NCBI RefSeq assembly: GCF_947487305.1
Contig: NZ_CANKWH010000005.1
Location: forward strand, 124,001 to 188,000
Reading direction: 5' to 3'
Length of the DNA: 64,000 bases
Source of the DNA: an uncultured Paracoccus sp.
Lineage (GTDB): Bacteria > Pseudomonadota > Alphaproteobacteria > Rhodobacterales > Rhodobacteraceae
In this document: positions 53,881-62,654 of the stretch, in pieces
Layout: each line of letters begins with the position of its first letter
How positions within the stretch are numbered: position 1 is the stretch's first letter
Made by a program: the position numbers and the translations under genes
The notes under the pieces: generated by a model
Seen by the model: the letters and a program-made list of their open reading frames with translations, nothing else
Database searches by the model: none
Told to the model about the DNA's origin: nothing

Positions 53881-54324
53881 CTAGAGGCTCAACGGATAAA
53901 CTTTGGCGCCAGAGCCGAAGCCCTGAAGCGGATTGGTATTGCCCATCACGCGGGTCAGGACCGGCAGGACATAGCGGTCAAAGGCCTCGCGGTCGGGCTG
54001 CAGGGCGCCGGGCCTGCCGATGCCACCGCATTCTTCGCAGTCCGGGATGGTGCCCCAGCAATTGCCACAGGCACCCACGGCCCCTGCCAGGATCTCGGCG
54101 TGATGGGTCAGCAGCGCGTTCTCGCGGCGCAGCCGCTCGACTTCGGTGGGGGCCGGGCGGTCGACTGCGGGATGAGGAAGGCCCGCGTCAGACCGCCCGT
54201 AAATCGCCGACGCCAGCAAGGGCGCAATCCGCAGTTCCGGCTCATTCTCCGCGCCCACCGGAAGGGCGCGCAAATGCTGCAACGCGGCGATTAGGTGATC
54301 CAGTTGTTCGTTCCGAGTCGTCAT
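53881..54324 (-). CDS. Conserved protein with DnaJ-like cysteine motif, function unknown
   Basis: A 147-residue protein. An N-terminal helical region and a short coiled-coil-like segment (EVERLRRENALLTHHAEIL) are followed by ACGNCWGTIPDCEECGGIGRPG. This has two CxxC pairs, the second as CEECGGIGRPG, similar to a DnaJ zinc-knuckle half (CxxCxGxG). A C-terminal FDRYVLPVLTRVMG segment ends the recognisable part. There is no signal peptide. It stands alone between pqiC and cysQ. A small zinc-binding protein is likely; nothing indicates its partner. Confidence 0.7.
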   Translation of the reverse strand: MTTRNEQLDHLIAALQHLRALPVGAENEPELRIAPLLASAIYGRSDAGLPHPAVDRPAPTEVERLRRENALLTHHAEILAGAVGACGNCWGTIPDCEECGGIGRPGALQPDREAFDRYVLPVLTRVMGNTNPLQGFGSGAKVYPLSL

Positions 54325-54557
54325 AATCTGTCTCCCCGATAAGCCCGGCCCGATTGTGTGTGGCGTTCGGTGCCGCAGCTGATGAGATCAGTTATCGACC
54401 TGTGCCGTGAATTCAGCGTGAATCCTTAACGGCAGTTTCGGCGCTTTTACGTGAAAAGGATCAGAAATTTCGCCCGGAAGGAGAATTTTCAGGCAAAAGT
54501 TCAAGAAAATCCGGGGTGGCGACTCGAATCGATAGGGGCGGATCGGATCGCCGTGAT

Positions 54558-55346
54558 CTAGGGGCGCGTTAACGAATCAGCCAGTTGCCGGTGCAACACG
54601 GGCCCGGCGACGATCATTCCGTCGGTGGCGGCGCGCGCGCTGTTGAAGCCGAGCGGCTTGCCCTGCCGATCGGTGGCCAGCGCCCCGGCGCGTTCGGCAA
54701 TCAGCGTTCCAGCGGCAATATCCCATTCCCAGGCCGAGCGCAGCGACAGGGCCGCGTCGAAACGGCCCTCGGCCACCAGGCACAGGCGCCAGGCCAGCGA
54801 GGGGCGGAATTCACGCCGGAAATCCGGCACCTTCCCGCCCGCCCAGTGCTGCGGTTCAGTCGCCGCGCGATAGGTCAGCACTGTGGCGCCACGCATCTCG
54901 CTGCGAGGGCTGACCGCGATCAGCTTGCCGTTCAGAAGCGCCGGGCCGTCGGCATGGGCGGTGTAAAGCAGGTCCTTCGCCGGCAGATAGACCGCCGCCG
55001 CCGTGATCCGGTCGCGCGTGGCGATGGCCAGCGAATGCGAGAACCCTTCCTGACCGTCGATGAAGGCGCGGGTGCCGTCGATCGGATCGATGATGAAGCA
55101 ATGCTCGGCATCCAGCCGCGAGGGATCGGCCTCGCTTTCCTCGCTGAGCCAGCCGTAATCGGGCCGGGCGCGGCGCAAAACCGTCTCCAGATGCACGTTC
55201 ACCGCCAGATCGGCCTCGGTCACAGGGCCGGCATTGTCGGCCTTGTCCCATTTCTGCGGATCGCGCCGCCAGAAGCGCATGGCAATTTCCCCGGCCTCGC
55301 GCGCGGCCTCGGCCAGCAGGCGCAGATCGTCCTCAGGCCCCGGCAA
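54558..55346 (-). CDS. cysQ: 3'(2'),5'-bisphosphate nucleotidase CysQ / inositol-monophosphatase family
   Basis: A 262-residue magnesium-dependent phosphatase. Motifs are EESEAD, FIIDPIDGTRAFIDG (the DPIDGT metal site) and SAWEWDIAAGTLIAERAGA. CysQ hydrolyses adenosine 3',5'-bisphosphate from sulfate assimilation, but inositol-phosphate activity cannot be excluded from sequence. The start is TTG, inside the last codons of the pmbA/tldE gene (14-base overlap), so the two are coupled. Confidence 0.85.
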   Translation of the reverse strand: MPGPEDDLRLLAEAAREAGEIAMRFWRRDPQKWDKADNAGPVTEADLAVNVHLETVLRRARPDYGWLSEESEADPSRLDAEHCFIIDPIDGTRAFIDGQEGFSHSLAIATRDRITAAAVYLPAKDLLYTAHADGPALLNGKLIAVSPRSEMRGATVLTYRAATEPQHWAGGKVPDFRREFRPSLAWRLCLVAEGRFDAALSLRSAWEWDIAAGTLIAERAGALATDRQGKPLGFNSARAATDGMIVAGPVLHRQLADSLTRP

Positions 55347-56685
55347 CGGTCATTCCCCGGACCAGAAGGCTGGGAACCTGCACCGAACGCCAGTCCTCGG
55401 CATCATCGGCGGCGGTAATGGTCATCAGCATGTCGCGCAGATTGCCGGCGATGGTGCACTCATTCACCGGGTAGGCAATCTTGCCGCCCTCGACCCAGAA
55501 CCCGGCAGCGCCGCGCGAATAATCCCCGGTCGTGCCGTTGATCGACGCCCCCAGCATCGAAGTCACCACCAGCCCTCGGCCCATCTCGGCCAGAAGGTCG
55601 TCAACGCTGGCCGCACCCTGGGTCAGCGCCACATTGCTGTTGCCCGGCGAGGGCGGCGAAGTCAGGCCGCGCGTGGCCGAGGCGGTGCTGTCCATGCCCA
55701 GCTTGCGCCCGGTGGCCAGATCCAACGTCCAGCCGGTCAGCGCGCCATCCTCGACGATGGCACGGCGGCGGCTCGGCAGCCCTTCGGCGTCAAAGGGGCG
55801 CGACGAGGCATAGCGCGGGCGCAGCGGGTCCTCGATCAGCGAAAACCCCTGCGGCAGAACCTGTTCCTGCAGGGCCTTGCGCAGCCAACTGGCCCCGCGT
55901 GCAATGGCCGAGCCGTTCACCGCGCCCAGAAGATGCCCGATCAGCGAGGGCGAGACGCGGCGGTCATAGAGGATCGGAAAGGCCCCGGTCGGCGGTTTCC
56001 GCGAGCCGGCGCGGGCCAAGGTGCGTTCGGCGGCCAGTCGGCCGATGACCTCGGGTTCGGGCAGATCGGCGGCCCAGATGCGGGATTCACCGGCATAGTC
56101 ACGTTCCATCCCCAACCCCTCGCCGGTGATGGCGACGGTCGAGACGGCGTGGCCGGTGCGGCCATACCCGCCGGAAAAGCCGTTGCTGCCCGCCAGCCAC
56201 AGCCGGCGGCGCGAGAAGGAGGCATTGGCGGATTCGATCTGGCTGATGCCAGGCACCTCGGAGGCAGCGGCCTCGGCGCGGAAGGCCAGCGCCTGCAACT
56301 GATCCGGCGACGGGTCTTCGCCCGGATCGGCCATTTCCAGCGCGGCGATATCGGAATCGCGCGCCAGCTGGTCGGGATCGGCCAGACCGAGATAGTCATC
56401 GACCGGCGCCTCGCGGGCCATGGCCACGGCACGCTCGGCCATCTCGAGGATGGTGGCGGCGGAATGGTCCGAGGCCGAGACGCAGGCCTGCCGCCCGCCG
56501 ATCAGCACCCGCAGCCCGATCTCGACCGCCTCGGCGCGTTCGGCCAGTTCCAGGTCCGACTTGCGCACATCGATCGAGGTCGCCTGCGCGTGAACCGCGA
56601 TGGCATCGGATTGGTCGGCGCCGGCGCGGGTCGCGGCCTCGATCATCGCATGGGTCAGGGCTTCAAGATCGGCTGTCTGGGTCAT
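55333..56685 (-). CDS. pmbA: TldE/PmbA family metalloprotease-associated protein
   Basis: A 450-residue member of the TldD/TldE family. Characteristic segments are ATSIDVRKSDLELAERAEAVEI near the start, GNSNVALTQGAASVDDLLAEM, GLVVTSMLGASINGTTGDYSRGAAGF and ECTIAGNLRDML. TldE works with the TldD zinc protease on unfolded peptides (CcdA antitoxin, microcin precursors in E. coli). No HExxxH zinc motif is seen, consistent with TldE rather than TldD. An in-frame GTG three codons earlier is an alternative start. Confidence 0.92.
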   Translation of the reverse strand: MTQTADLEALTHAMIEAATRAGADQSDAIAVHAQATSIDVRKSDLELAERAEAVEIGLRVLIGGRQACVSASDHSAATILEMAERAVAMAREAPVDDYLGLADPDQLARDSDIAALEMADPGEDPSPDQLQALAFRAEAAASEVPGISQIESANASFSRRRLWLAGSNGFSGGYGRTGHAVSTVAITGEGLGMERDYAGESRIWAADLPEPEVIGRLAAERTLARAGSRKPPTGAFPILYDRRVSPSLIGHLLGAVNGSAIARGASWLRKALQEQVLPQGFSLIEDPLRPRYASSRPFDAEGLPSRRRAIVEDGALTGWTLDLATGRKLGMDSTASATRGLTSPPSPGNSNVALTQGAASVDDLLAEMGRGLVVTSMLGASINGTTGDYSRGAAGFWVEGGKIAYPVNECTIAGNLRDMLMTITAADDAEDWRSVQVPSLLVRGMTVAGA

Positions 56686-56752
56686 TCGGCTCACGTCAGC
56701 AAAGGAAAGGGCCGGGGTGATGCCCGGCCCTTCTGGTCACCTGCCTGCAGTC

Positions 56753-58489
56753 TTACTTCACCTGCTGGCCATTGGCAAAGATGCTGCCGCCCTCGCGGAA
56801 TTCCAGCTTGGTCTGCAGCTTGTCGGGCTGGCCCTCGACCGGCTTGGCGAACATCGTCAGCATCATCTTGGCGCCCATCATCTGGTCCTGCGGCACCAGC
56901 CCCATGGCGCCGAGCGTGTCGAGCAGCGCGTTTACGCCCGTCAGCTCGCCCGAGATCTCGCCCACCGGCGCGGTGGTCATGTCACCACCTTCCGGCGCGG
57001 TCAGCTCGCCCGAGAACTTGGCCTGCGCACCGACGGCGTTGATCGACACGTCGTTCAGCGTCACCCGCACCGGAACCGGCGGCTGCGGCATATCGGCCAT
57101 GTGCGGGGCGTCGGTGCCAGTGGCGGCATCGGTCCCGGCATCGGCACTGTCCGCAGCGTCCGGGGTCTCTCCCCCCGCAGCAGCAGCGGCGGCCGCCGCG
57201 GCTTCCGCAGCCGCAGTTGCCGCATCCGCCGCCGCCTCGGCGTCAGCCGTATCGGTGGCCGCAGCATCCTCGCCCGCTGCGCCATCAGCGGCCTTGTCCA
57301 TTGCGGCATCCAGCCCGGCAGGCGGGGTCAGGATCGACTCGGGCATCAGCACTTCGCCGCTGAGATCGATGTTAAGGTCGGCCGGATCACGCGCCAGCTT
57401 GGCCTCGGGGTCGAACATCGCCCAGATCTCGTCATTGATGGCGAGCCCGGTGATCGAGGTCAGCAGCTTGAACGGCGCCGGCTGGTCCGAGCCCATCACC
57501 GGCATCTCGAGATCGAAACCGCCCTTAGCCAGCTGATAGCTGATCGGGAAGGGCAGCGTGCCGATATTCATCGTGGTGTCGATGGTTTCGGCGGCGGTGG
57601 CATATTTCAGCCCGGCCTGGGACAGGCCGAAACTCGCCGAGCCCGGACCACTGGAATAGCTGCCATCGGCGGATTGCGGTGTGCCGTCCTCGCCCGGACC
57701 GCTGAAGCTGAAGGTGCCGTTGCTGCCGGCATAGGTCAGCGTGAAGTCGAAGGCGGTGCCGGCCTGCAGCGCCTCTTCCAACTGGGTTTCCATGTTGAAG
57801 TCGCCCGGCGCCATCATCATGCGCCCTGTCATGGTCAGATCTTCGGCGGTTCCGTCCAGCGCCAGCGCGCCCGGGCCGCCATCGGCGGTTTTGGGCATGT
57901 CGGCCTTGGCATTGACCGCCACCTTGTCGGCGGTCGAGTCAAAGGTCGTTTCCTCGCCCGCGTCGCTGCGGACCGAGCGTTGCTTGCCCGCCACGCCGTC
58001 GAAGGTCATCGACACGGGCATCGTTTCGCCGGTTTCGGCCAGCGGCATGTTCAGCGTGACCAGCATCTGCTGGGCCTTGAAGTCGTGGGTCAGATCCTCG
58101 ACAGAGCCTGATGTGACGGTCTCGTTCCCCGGCATGTCGACGGTGAATGTGGTGGTCTGATCCTCTCCGCCTTCGGGCGCAGGCATGGTCACTTCACCTG
58201 TGGCGGCGCCATCCATGGTCCAGCGGACATTCCCGTCGCCGGTCTGGTTCATCACCAGCTTGGGAAAGGTCATGGTCATGTCGGACATCTCGCCATCGAC
58301 CGCCACCTTGGCGTCGGTGATGGTCAGCGTATCGCCGGCCTCTTCGCGGCTGCCCTCGGTGACCGTGTAGCCCATCGACTGGTATTGCTGGACCAGGTGA
58401 TCCCAGACTTGGGCCGGGGTGATCTCGGCCCAGCCCGGGGTGGTTGCGGCCAGAAGCGCGATGGACGTGGTTGCAAGCAGACGGTTCAT
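56753..58489 (-). CDS. DUF2125 family exported protein
   Basis: A 578-residue exported protein (signal peptide MNRLLATTSIALLAATTPGWA). The mature start ITPAQVWDHLVQQYQSMGY and later blocks such as FPISYQLAKGGFDLEMPVM and PPVPVRVTLNDVSINAVG agree with DUF2125. Between residues about 393 and 460 lies an Ala/Asp/Thr-rich low-complexity region with a run of nine Ala. A GGAAGG site precedes the ATG by 7 bases. Function unknown; a periplasmic or membrane-associated beta-rich protein is likely. Confidence 0.8.
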   Translation of the reverse strand: MNRLLATTSIALLAATTPGWAEITPAQVWDHLVQQYQSMGYTVTEGSREEAGDTLTITDAKVAVDGEMSDMTMTFPKLVMNQTGDGNVRWTMDGAATGEVTMPAPEGGEDQTTTFTVDMPGNETVTSGSVEDLTHDFKAQQMLVTLNMPLAETGETMPVSMTFDGVAGKQRSVRSDAGEETTFDSTADKVAVNAKADMPKTADGGPGALALDGTAEDLTMTGRMMMAPGDFNMETQLEEALQAGTAFDFTLTYAGSNGTFSFSGPGEDGTPQSADGSYSSGPGSASFGLSQAGLKYATAAETIDTTMNIGTLPFPISYQLAKGGFDLEMPVMGSDQPAPFKLLTSITGLAINDEIWAMFDPEAKLARDPADLNIDLSGEVLMPESILTPPAGLDAAMDKAADGAAGEDAAATDTADAEAAADAATAAAEAAAAAAAAAGGETPDAADSADAGTDAATGTDAPHMADMPQPPVPVRVTLNDVSINAVGAQAKFSGELTAPEGGDMTTAPVGEISGELTGVNALLDTLGAMGLVPQDQMMGAKMMLTMFAKPVEGQPDKLQTKLEFREGGSIFANGQQVK

Positions 58490-58560
58490 ACCGATACCTT
58501 CCAAAAGAAAACTCGCGCGGATACTCGCACAGCAGTTTCGAATGGGAAAGGTGGCAAGCG

Positions 58561-59175
58561 ATGATCAGCCTAACGCAGCAGGATGGCTTGGCGATGCTGC
58601 GCATCCGGCGGCCCGAAAAGGCCAATTCGCTGACCGGCGCGATGCTGCGGCAGCTGACCGAGGGTTTTGACGACATCGCCCATTCCGATTGCCGCGCCGT
58701 CATTCTGACCGGCGAGGGCAAGGTGTTCTCCGCCGGGGCCGATCTGGACGAGGCGCAGGCCGGGCTGACCACCTCGCCCGAATGGGAACGGCTGTCGGCG
58801 CGCATCGCCACCATGCCCTGCCTCACCATCGCGGCGCTGAACGGCACGCTGGCCGGGGGCGCCTTCGGCATGGCGCTGGCCTGCGACCTGCGCGTGGCGG
58901 TGCCAGGGGCGAGTTTCTTCTATCCGGTCATGAAACGCGGCTTTCTGCCGCAACCCAGCGATGCCCGGCGCATGACCACCCTGATCGGTCCGTCGCGGGC
59001 CAAGATGATCCTGATGGCGGGTCAGCGCATCGATGCCGCGCTGGCGCTGGACTGGGGCCTGGTCGACCGCATCGACGAGGACCCGGTGGCCCTTGCGAGG
59101 GATCTGGCCGCGGATTGTCTGGCGGCCAGTCCCGAGCTCGTGATGGCGATCAAGGGGTTGATCTGTCAGCCATAA
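58561..59175 (+). CDS. Enoyl-CoA hydratase/isomerase family protein
   Basis: A 204-residue crotonase-fold protein, short for the family (about 260). The oxyanion-hole segments are FSAGADLDE and ALNGTLAGGAFGMALACDLRVA. The usual catalytic Glu of hydratases near FYPVMKRGFLPQPSDARR is not obvious, so a true hydratase activity is uncertain. The C-terminal trimerisation helices appear truncated. The last 10 bases overlap the convergent DUF2853 gene. Confidence 0.82.
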   Translation: MISLTQQDGLAMLRIRRPEKANSLTGAMLRQLTEGFDDIAHSDCRAVILTGEGKVFSAGADLDEAQAGLTTSPEWERLSARIATMPCLTIAALNGTLAGGAFGMALACDLRVAVPGASFFYPVMKRGFLPQPSDARRMTTLIGPSRAKMILMAGQRIDAALALDWGLVDRIDEDPVALARDLAADCLAASPELVMAIKGLICQP

Positions 59176-59507
59176 ACCGACTGTTTGCCGAAATGGACGG
59201 TCAGCAGGTAATAGACCACCGGACGATACTTGTTCCGGTTCGACTTGCCGTATTTCTCGATGACCTCGTCGATCGCGGCCATCAGCTGCGGGCCGTCGGC
59301 CAGACCCAGCTTCTTGACGAGGAAGCTGTTCTTCACCCGCTCGAGCTCGGCCTTGTCGCTGCCCGAGACGGTCTCGGAATCGGCGTTGTAGATCGAGGGG
59401 CCGCAGCCGATCGTCACCTTGGTCAGCAGGTCCATGTCGGGCTTGACGCCGACCTTGTCACTGAGATCGGCGGCATATTTCGCAATCAGATCATCACGCT
59501 TGCTCAT
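59166..59507 (-). CDS. DUF2853 family protein
   Basis: A 113-residue cytoplasmic protein starting MSKRDDLIAKYAADLSDK behind GGGAGGGACG. It has the DUF2853 pattern CGPSIYNADSETVSGSDKAE and the tail YRPVVYYLLTVHFGK. Small helical proteins of this family are common in alphaproteobacteria and Bacteroidetes; function unknown. The longer frame upstream lacks homology and a ribosome site. Confidence 0.88.
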   Translation of the reverse strand: MSKRDDLIAKYAADLSDKVGVKPDMDLLTKVTIGCGPSIYNADSETVSGSDKAELERVKNSFLVKKLGLADGPQLMAAIDEVIEKYGKSNRNKYRPVVYYLLTVHFGKQSVYG

Positions 59508-59737
59508 TCTTTCGTCCCTCCCCGGGTTGTTTTTGATGAGGCCGAGCTTAGCCGTGAACCAGCAAATATCAATCGCCGCGACAGAAGCGGCGCGACAAAA
59601 AGCGCAATTGCGCCAGTTTCGGGCGAGTCGGGACGCCGATCCTCGCGCGGCGGCCGATGTCACCGGGCGAATACGGCCTTGCTCCCGTCGCGGAATCTTG
59701 TTGACTGACACTCGCCAGACTGACTGTGTTCCTGTAT

Positions 59738-59749
59738 GTGCGCGCTAAC
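59738..59749 (+). promoter_or_regulatory. LacI-operator-like half-site upstream of glk
   Basis: GTGCGCGCTAAC lies 24 bases before the glk ATG. It shares GCGCTAACA with the operator-like palindrome before aglE, and the centre is again CG. A TTGACT hexamer lies at 59701. The match is strong on one half-site only. Confidence 0.3.
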
Positions 59750-59772
59750 ATTCATCGGAGGGGGATCGATCC

Positions 59773-60699
59773 ATGGCGATTTTGCTGGCTGACGTCGGAG
59801 GCACGAACGCGCGGCTCGCGCTGGCCCGGAACGGCATGATCGACGCTGAAACGGTGACAAGATTCCGTGGCGACGACTTCCGCAGTTTCGATGACGTGGT
59901 GCAGCAGTTCCTTCAGCAGCAGGATGATCCGCGCATCACCTCGGTCTGCATCGCCGTCGCTGGCCCGGTTTCGGGCGGGATCGCGCAGTTGACCAACCGT
60001 GACTGGGATTTCTCGGAAGAGCGGCTGGCGCGGCTGACCGATGCCGATCAGGTGCGGCTGATCAACGACCTTACGGCGCTTGGCTATGCCACCCCTGCCC
60101 TGTCGGGCGATGGCATCGGCATTCTGCGCGAGGCGCCCGAGGGCCGGCATCGCAATGGCCAGGCGCTCGTCGTCGGTGCCGGCACCGGCTTCAATGTCTG
60201 TGCGGTCAAGGTGCTGGGCGGTGGCCGAATGACCTGCCTTGAGGCCGAAGAGGGTCACACCCACCTGCCCGCGCTGATCATGCAGCGGCTGCAGGAGGAA
60301 CTGGGCGCGGTCAAGGCGCGCGAGTTTTTCTCGGTCGAGGAGACCTTTGCCGGTCGCGGCCTGTCGCGCCTGCACGCGCTGCGCTGCGACGCCGAGCCGA
60401 TCCGCAGCGAACATATCGCCGAGGCCGCGGCTGCGGGCGACCCGCATGCCGATGCGACCTATCGCCTGTTTGCCGAGCTCTTTGGCCTGATGTGCCGCGA
60501 TCTGGCCCTGCGCTTCATGCCGATGGACGGGATGTTCCTCGCCGGCAGCGTCGGCCGCAGCCTGTCGAACCGGCTGGAACTGCTGATTCCTGCCTTCCTG
60601 ATGCAAGAGCAGATGCGCCAGATTCCCGAAAATGTGCCGCTGATGCTGATCAAGGACGACATGGCAGCGTTGCATGGTTGCCTCGCTGCGCTCGACTGA
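59773..60699 (+). CDS. glk: Glucokinase
   Basis: A 308-residue ATP-dependent kinase making glucose 6-phosphate. The phosphate-binding motif LLADVGGTNARLALAR, substrate segment LINDLTALGYA, GAGTGFNVCAV, EEGHTHLP and FLAGSVGRSL fit the bacterial Glk family. A GGAGGGGG site precedes the ATG. In function it follows AglA, which frees glucose from imported alpha-glucosides, and its leader shares an operator-like half-site with aglE. Confidence 0.93.
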   Translation: MAILLADVGGTNARLALARNGMIDAETVTRFRGDDFRSFDDVVQQFLQQQDDPRITSVCIAVAGPVSGGIAQLTNRDWDFSEERLARLTDADQVRLINDLTALGYATPALSGDGIGILREAPEGRHRNGQALVVGAGTGFNVCAVKVLGGGRMTCLEAEEGHTHLPALIMQRLQEELGAVKAREFFSVEETFAGRGLSRLHALRCDAEPIRSEHIAEAAAAGDPHADATYRLFAELFGLMCRDLALRFMPMDGMFLAGSVGRSLSNRLELLIPAFLMQEQMRQIPENVPLMLIKDDMAALHGCLAALD

Positions 60700-60797
60700 C
60701 GCGCGATAAAGGTCAATTCCGTTAACTTTACTGGAAATCGAGCGGCCAACCTGCCAAAAATGCCTGAAAAGGACATAAAACGGGCAGGGCAAGGCGC

Positions 60798-62654
60798 ATG
60801 GGGCTTTTACGGGCAGCAGTGATTGCGGCAACCGCACTGGCGGTGCCTGCGCTGGTCATGGCGCAATCCTCATCGCCCTTCTCCGGCCTCTTCGGTGGCG
60901 GCAGCGAAGCCGAAGGTCCGGTCAAGCTGGATGTCCAGGTTTCCGGTGAGAATGATGGGCTGTCGACCAAGGTCAAGAACACCTCGCTGATCTCGGCGGC
61001 GCTGTCCGAGGGCCGCACGACGGGGCAGGATGTGCTGGCCGCCGCCCGCGCCGACTATGCCCGGATTCTTGGGCTGATGTATGATGAGGGCTATTACTCG
61101 ACCGTCATCAACATCACGCTGGACGGGGTCGAGGCGGCCGAGATCGCGCCGCTGGATGCGCCCGAAGTGGTGACGAACGTGGTGGTTTCACTGGATACCG
61201 GCCCGCGCTTCACCTTCTCGCGCGCCGCGATCGACCCGCTGGCACCGAAGACCGAGATCCCCGAGGGCTATGCGGTGGGCGAGACCGGCGGCACCGGGGT
61301 CATCAAGTCGGCAGCGGTCGCGGGCGTGGATGGCTGGCGCAATGCCGGCCATGCCAAGGCCGATGTCGGTGGTCAGAACATCGTTGCCGATCACAACCAG
61401 AATACCGTGGACAGCCAGATCGCGCTGGCCCCCGGACCGACCGTGACCTTCGGCAAGCTGAACATCACCGGCAACCAGCGGATGAACCTGCGCCGGCTCT
61501 ACAAGATCGCCGGTTTTCCCGAGGGCACGCGCTTCGATCCCGAAGAGATCGAGGACGTGCGCAAACGCCTGCGCCGCACCGGGGTCTTCTCGGCCATCAC
61601 GCTGGAAGAGGCCGAGACGCTTGGCCCCGGCAATACGATGGACGTGAACCTGACCGTGGTAGAGCAGAAACCCCGTCGGATCGGGGCGGGTTTCGAAATA
61701 TCGACCCTCGATGGGGCCATGGTCTCGGCCTATTGGATGCATCGCAACCTGCTCGGCGGTGGCGAGCGGCTGCGGATCGATGGCGAGGTATCGGATATCA
61801 GCTCGGATACCAGCGGGCTGGATTCCGAGTTCAAGCTGAGAATCGACCGGCCGGCGACCATCACCGCCGATACCACCGCCTATGTCGAGCTGACCACGGA
61901 ACGCATGCGGGAAGAGGAATACGATTCCGACACCCAGACGATCAGTTTCGGCCTTACGCACATCTTCAGTGATCGACTGACCGCCGATGCCGCGATCGAA
62001 TACAGCAAGTCCCGGGTCACTGACGACAATGGCACCAGCCATTTCGAGGTCATCGCCTTTCCGATGGACGTGGAATGGGATCGTCGTGACGAACCCACCG
62101 ACGCCAAGCGCGGCTATTGGCTGTCCGGCGATCTCAAGCCTTTCTACGGTCTTGGGGATACCGGCAACGGCGCGCTGATCGAGGGCGAGGGCCGGGCCTA
62201 TTATTCGTTCGGTACGGATGATCGCTTCACGCTGGCCGGCCGGGCGCGGCTTGGGACCATTGTTGGTTCGGAGATCGAGGATACGCCGCGCGACTACCTG
62301 TTCTATTCCGGCGGGGGCGGCTCGGTGCGTGGCCAGCCCTATGAATCGCTGGGGGTCGAGGTCATTCCTGGTCCCGATGGTCCGATCGAGACCGGCGGCA
62401 TGAGCCTTGCCAATCTCAGCGCCGAGATCCGCTATCAGGTCCGCGAAAAGATCGGTCTGGTCGCCTTCGCCGATTTTGGCCAGGTTTGGGCCGACAGCAC
62501 CTTCGGCGGCGAAAGCGGCAATCATGCCGGGGCCGGGGTGGGGGTGCGCTATGCCACGCCGATCGGGCCGCTGCGCTTTGATCTCGCCGGGCCGGTGTCG
62601 GGCGATACGGGCAATGGCGTGCAGGTTTATCTCGGCTTGGGGCAGGCGTTCTGA
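60798..62654 (+). CDS. tamA: Outer-membrane translocation and assembly protein TamA
   Basis: A 618-residue Omp85-family protein. A signal peptide (MGLLRAAVIAATALAVPALVMA) is followed by POTRA domains (for example NITGNQRMNLRRLYKIAGFPEG and DVRKRLRRTGVFSAITLEEAE). A 16-strand barrel follows from about residue 290 with GGGSVRGQPYESLG, the Omp85 VRGF/Y-type L6 motif. The chain ends in Phe (GLGQAF), the usual outer-membrane insertion signal. Its stop overlaps the tamB start by one base. Confidence 0.93.
   Translation: MGLLRAAVIAATALAVPALVMAQSSSPFSGLFGGGSEAEGPVKLDVQVSGENDGLSTKVKNTSLISAALSEGRTTGQDVLAAARADYARILGLMYDEGYYSTVINITLDGVEAAEIAPLDAPEVVTNVVVSLDTGPRFTFSRAAIDPLAPKTEIPEGYAVGETGGTGVIKSAAVAGVDGWRNAGHAKADVGGQNIVADHNQNTVDSQIALAPGPTVTFGKLNITGNQRMNLRRLYKIAGFPEGTRFDPEEIEDVRKRLRRTGVFSAITLEEAETLGPGNTMDVNLTVVEQKPRRIGAGFEISTLDGAMVSAYWMHRNLLGGGERLRIDGEVSDISSDTSGLDSEFKLRIDRPATITADTTAYVELTTERMREEEYDSDTQTISFGLTHIFSDRLTADAAIEYSKSRVTDDNGTSHFEVIAFPMDVEWDRRDEPTDAKRGYWLSGDLKPFYGLGDTGNGALIEGEGRAYYSFGTDDRFTLAGRARLGTIVGSEIEDTPRDYLFYSGGGGSVRGQPYESLGVEVIPGPDGPIETGGMSLANLSAEIRYQVREKIGLVAFADFGQVWADSTFGGESGNHAGAGVGVRYATPIGPLRFDLAGPVSGDTGNGVQVYLGLGQAF

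Noticed and set aside
54325..54557. Possible small RNA or tRNA gene between the zinc-knuckle protein and cysQ
   Set aside because: No cloverleaf, T-loop or terminator pattern could be made out; it appears to be an ordinary intergenic region.
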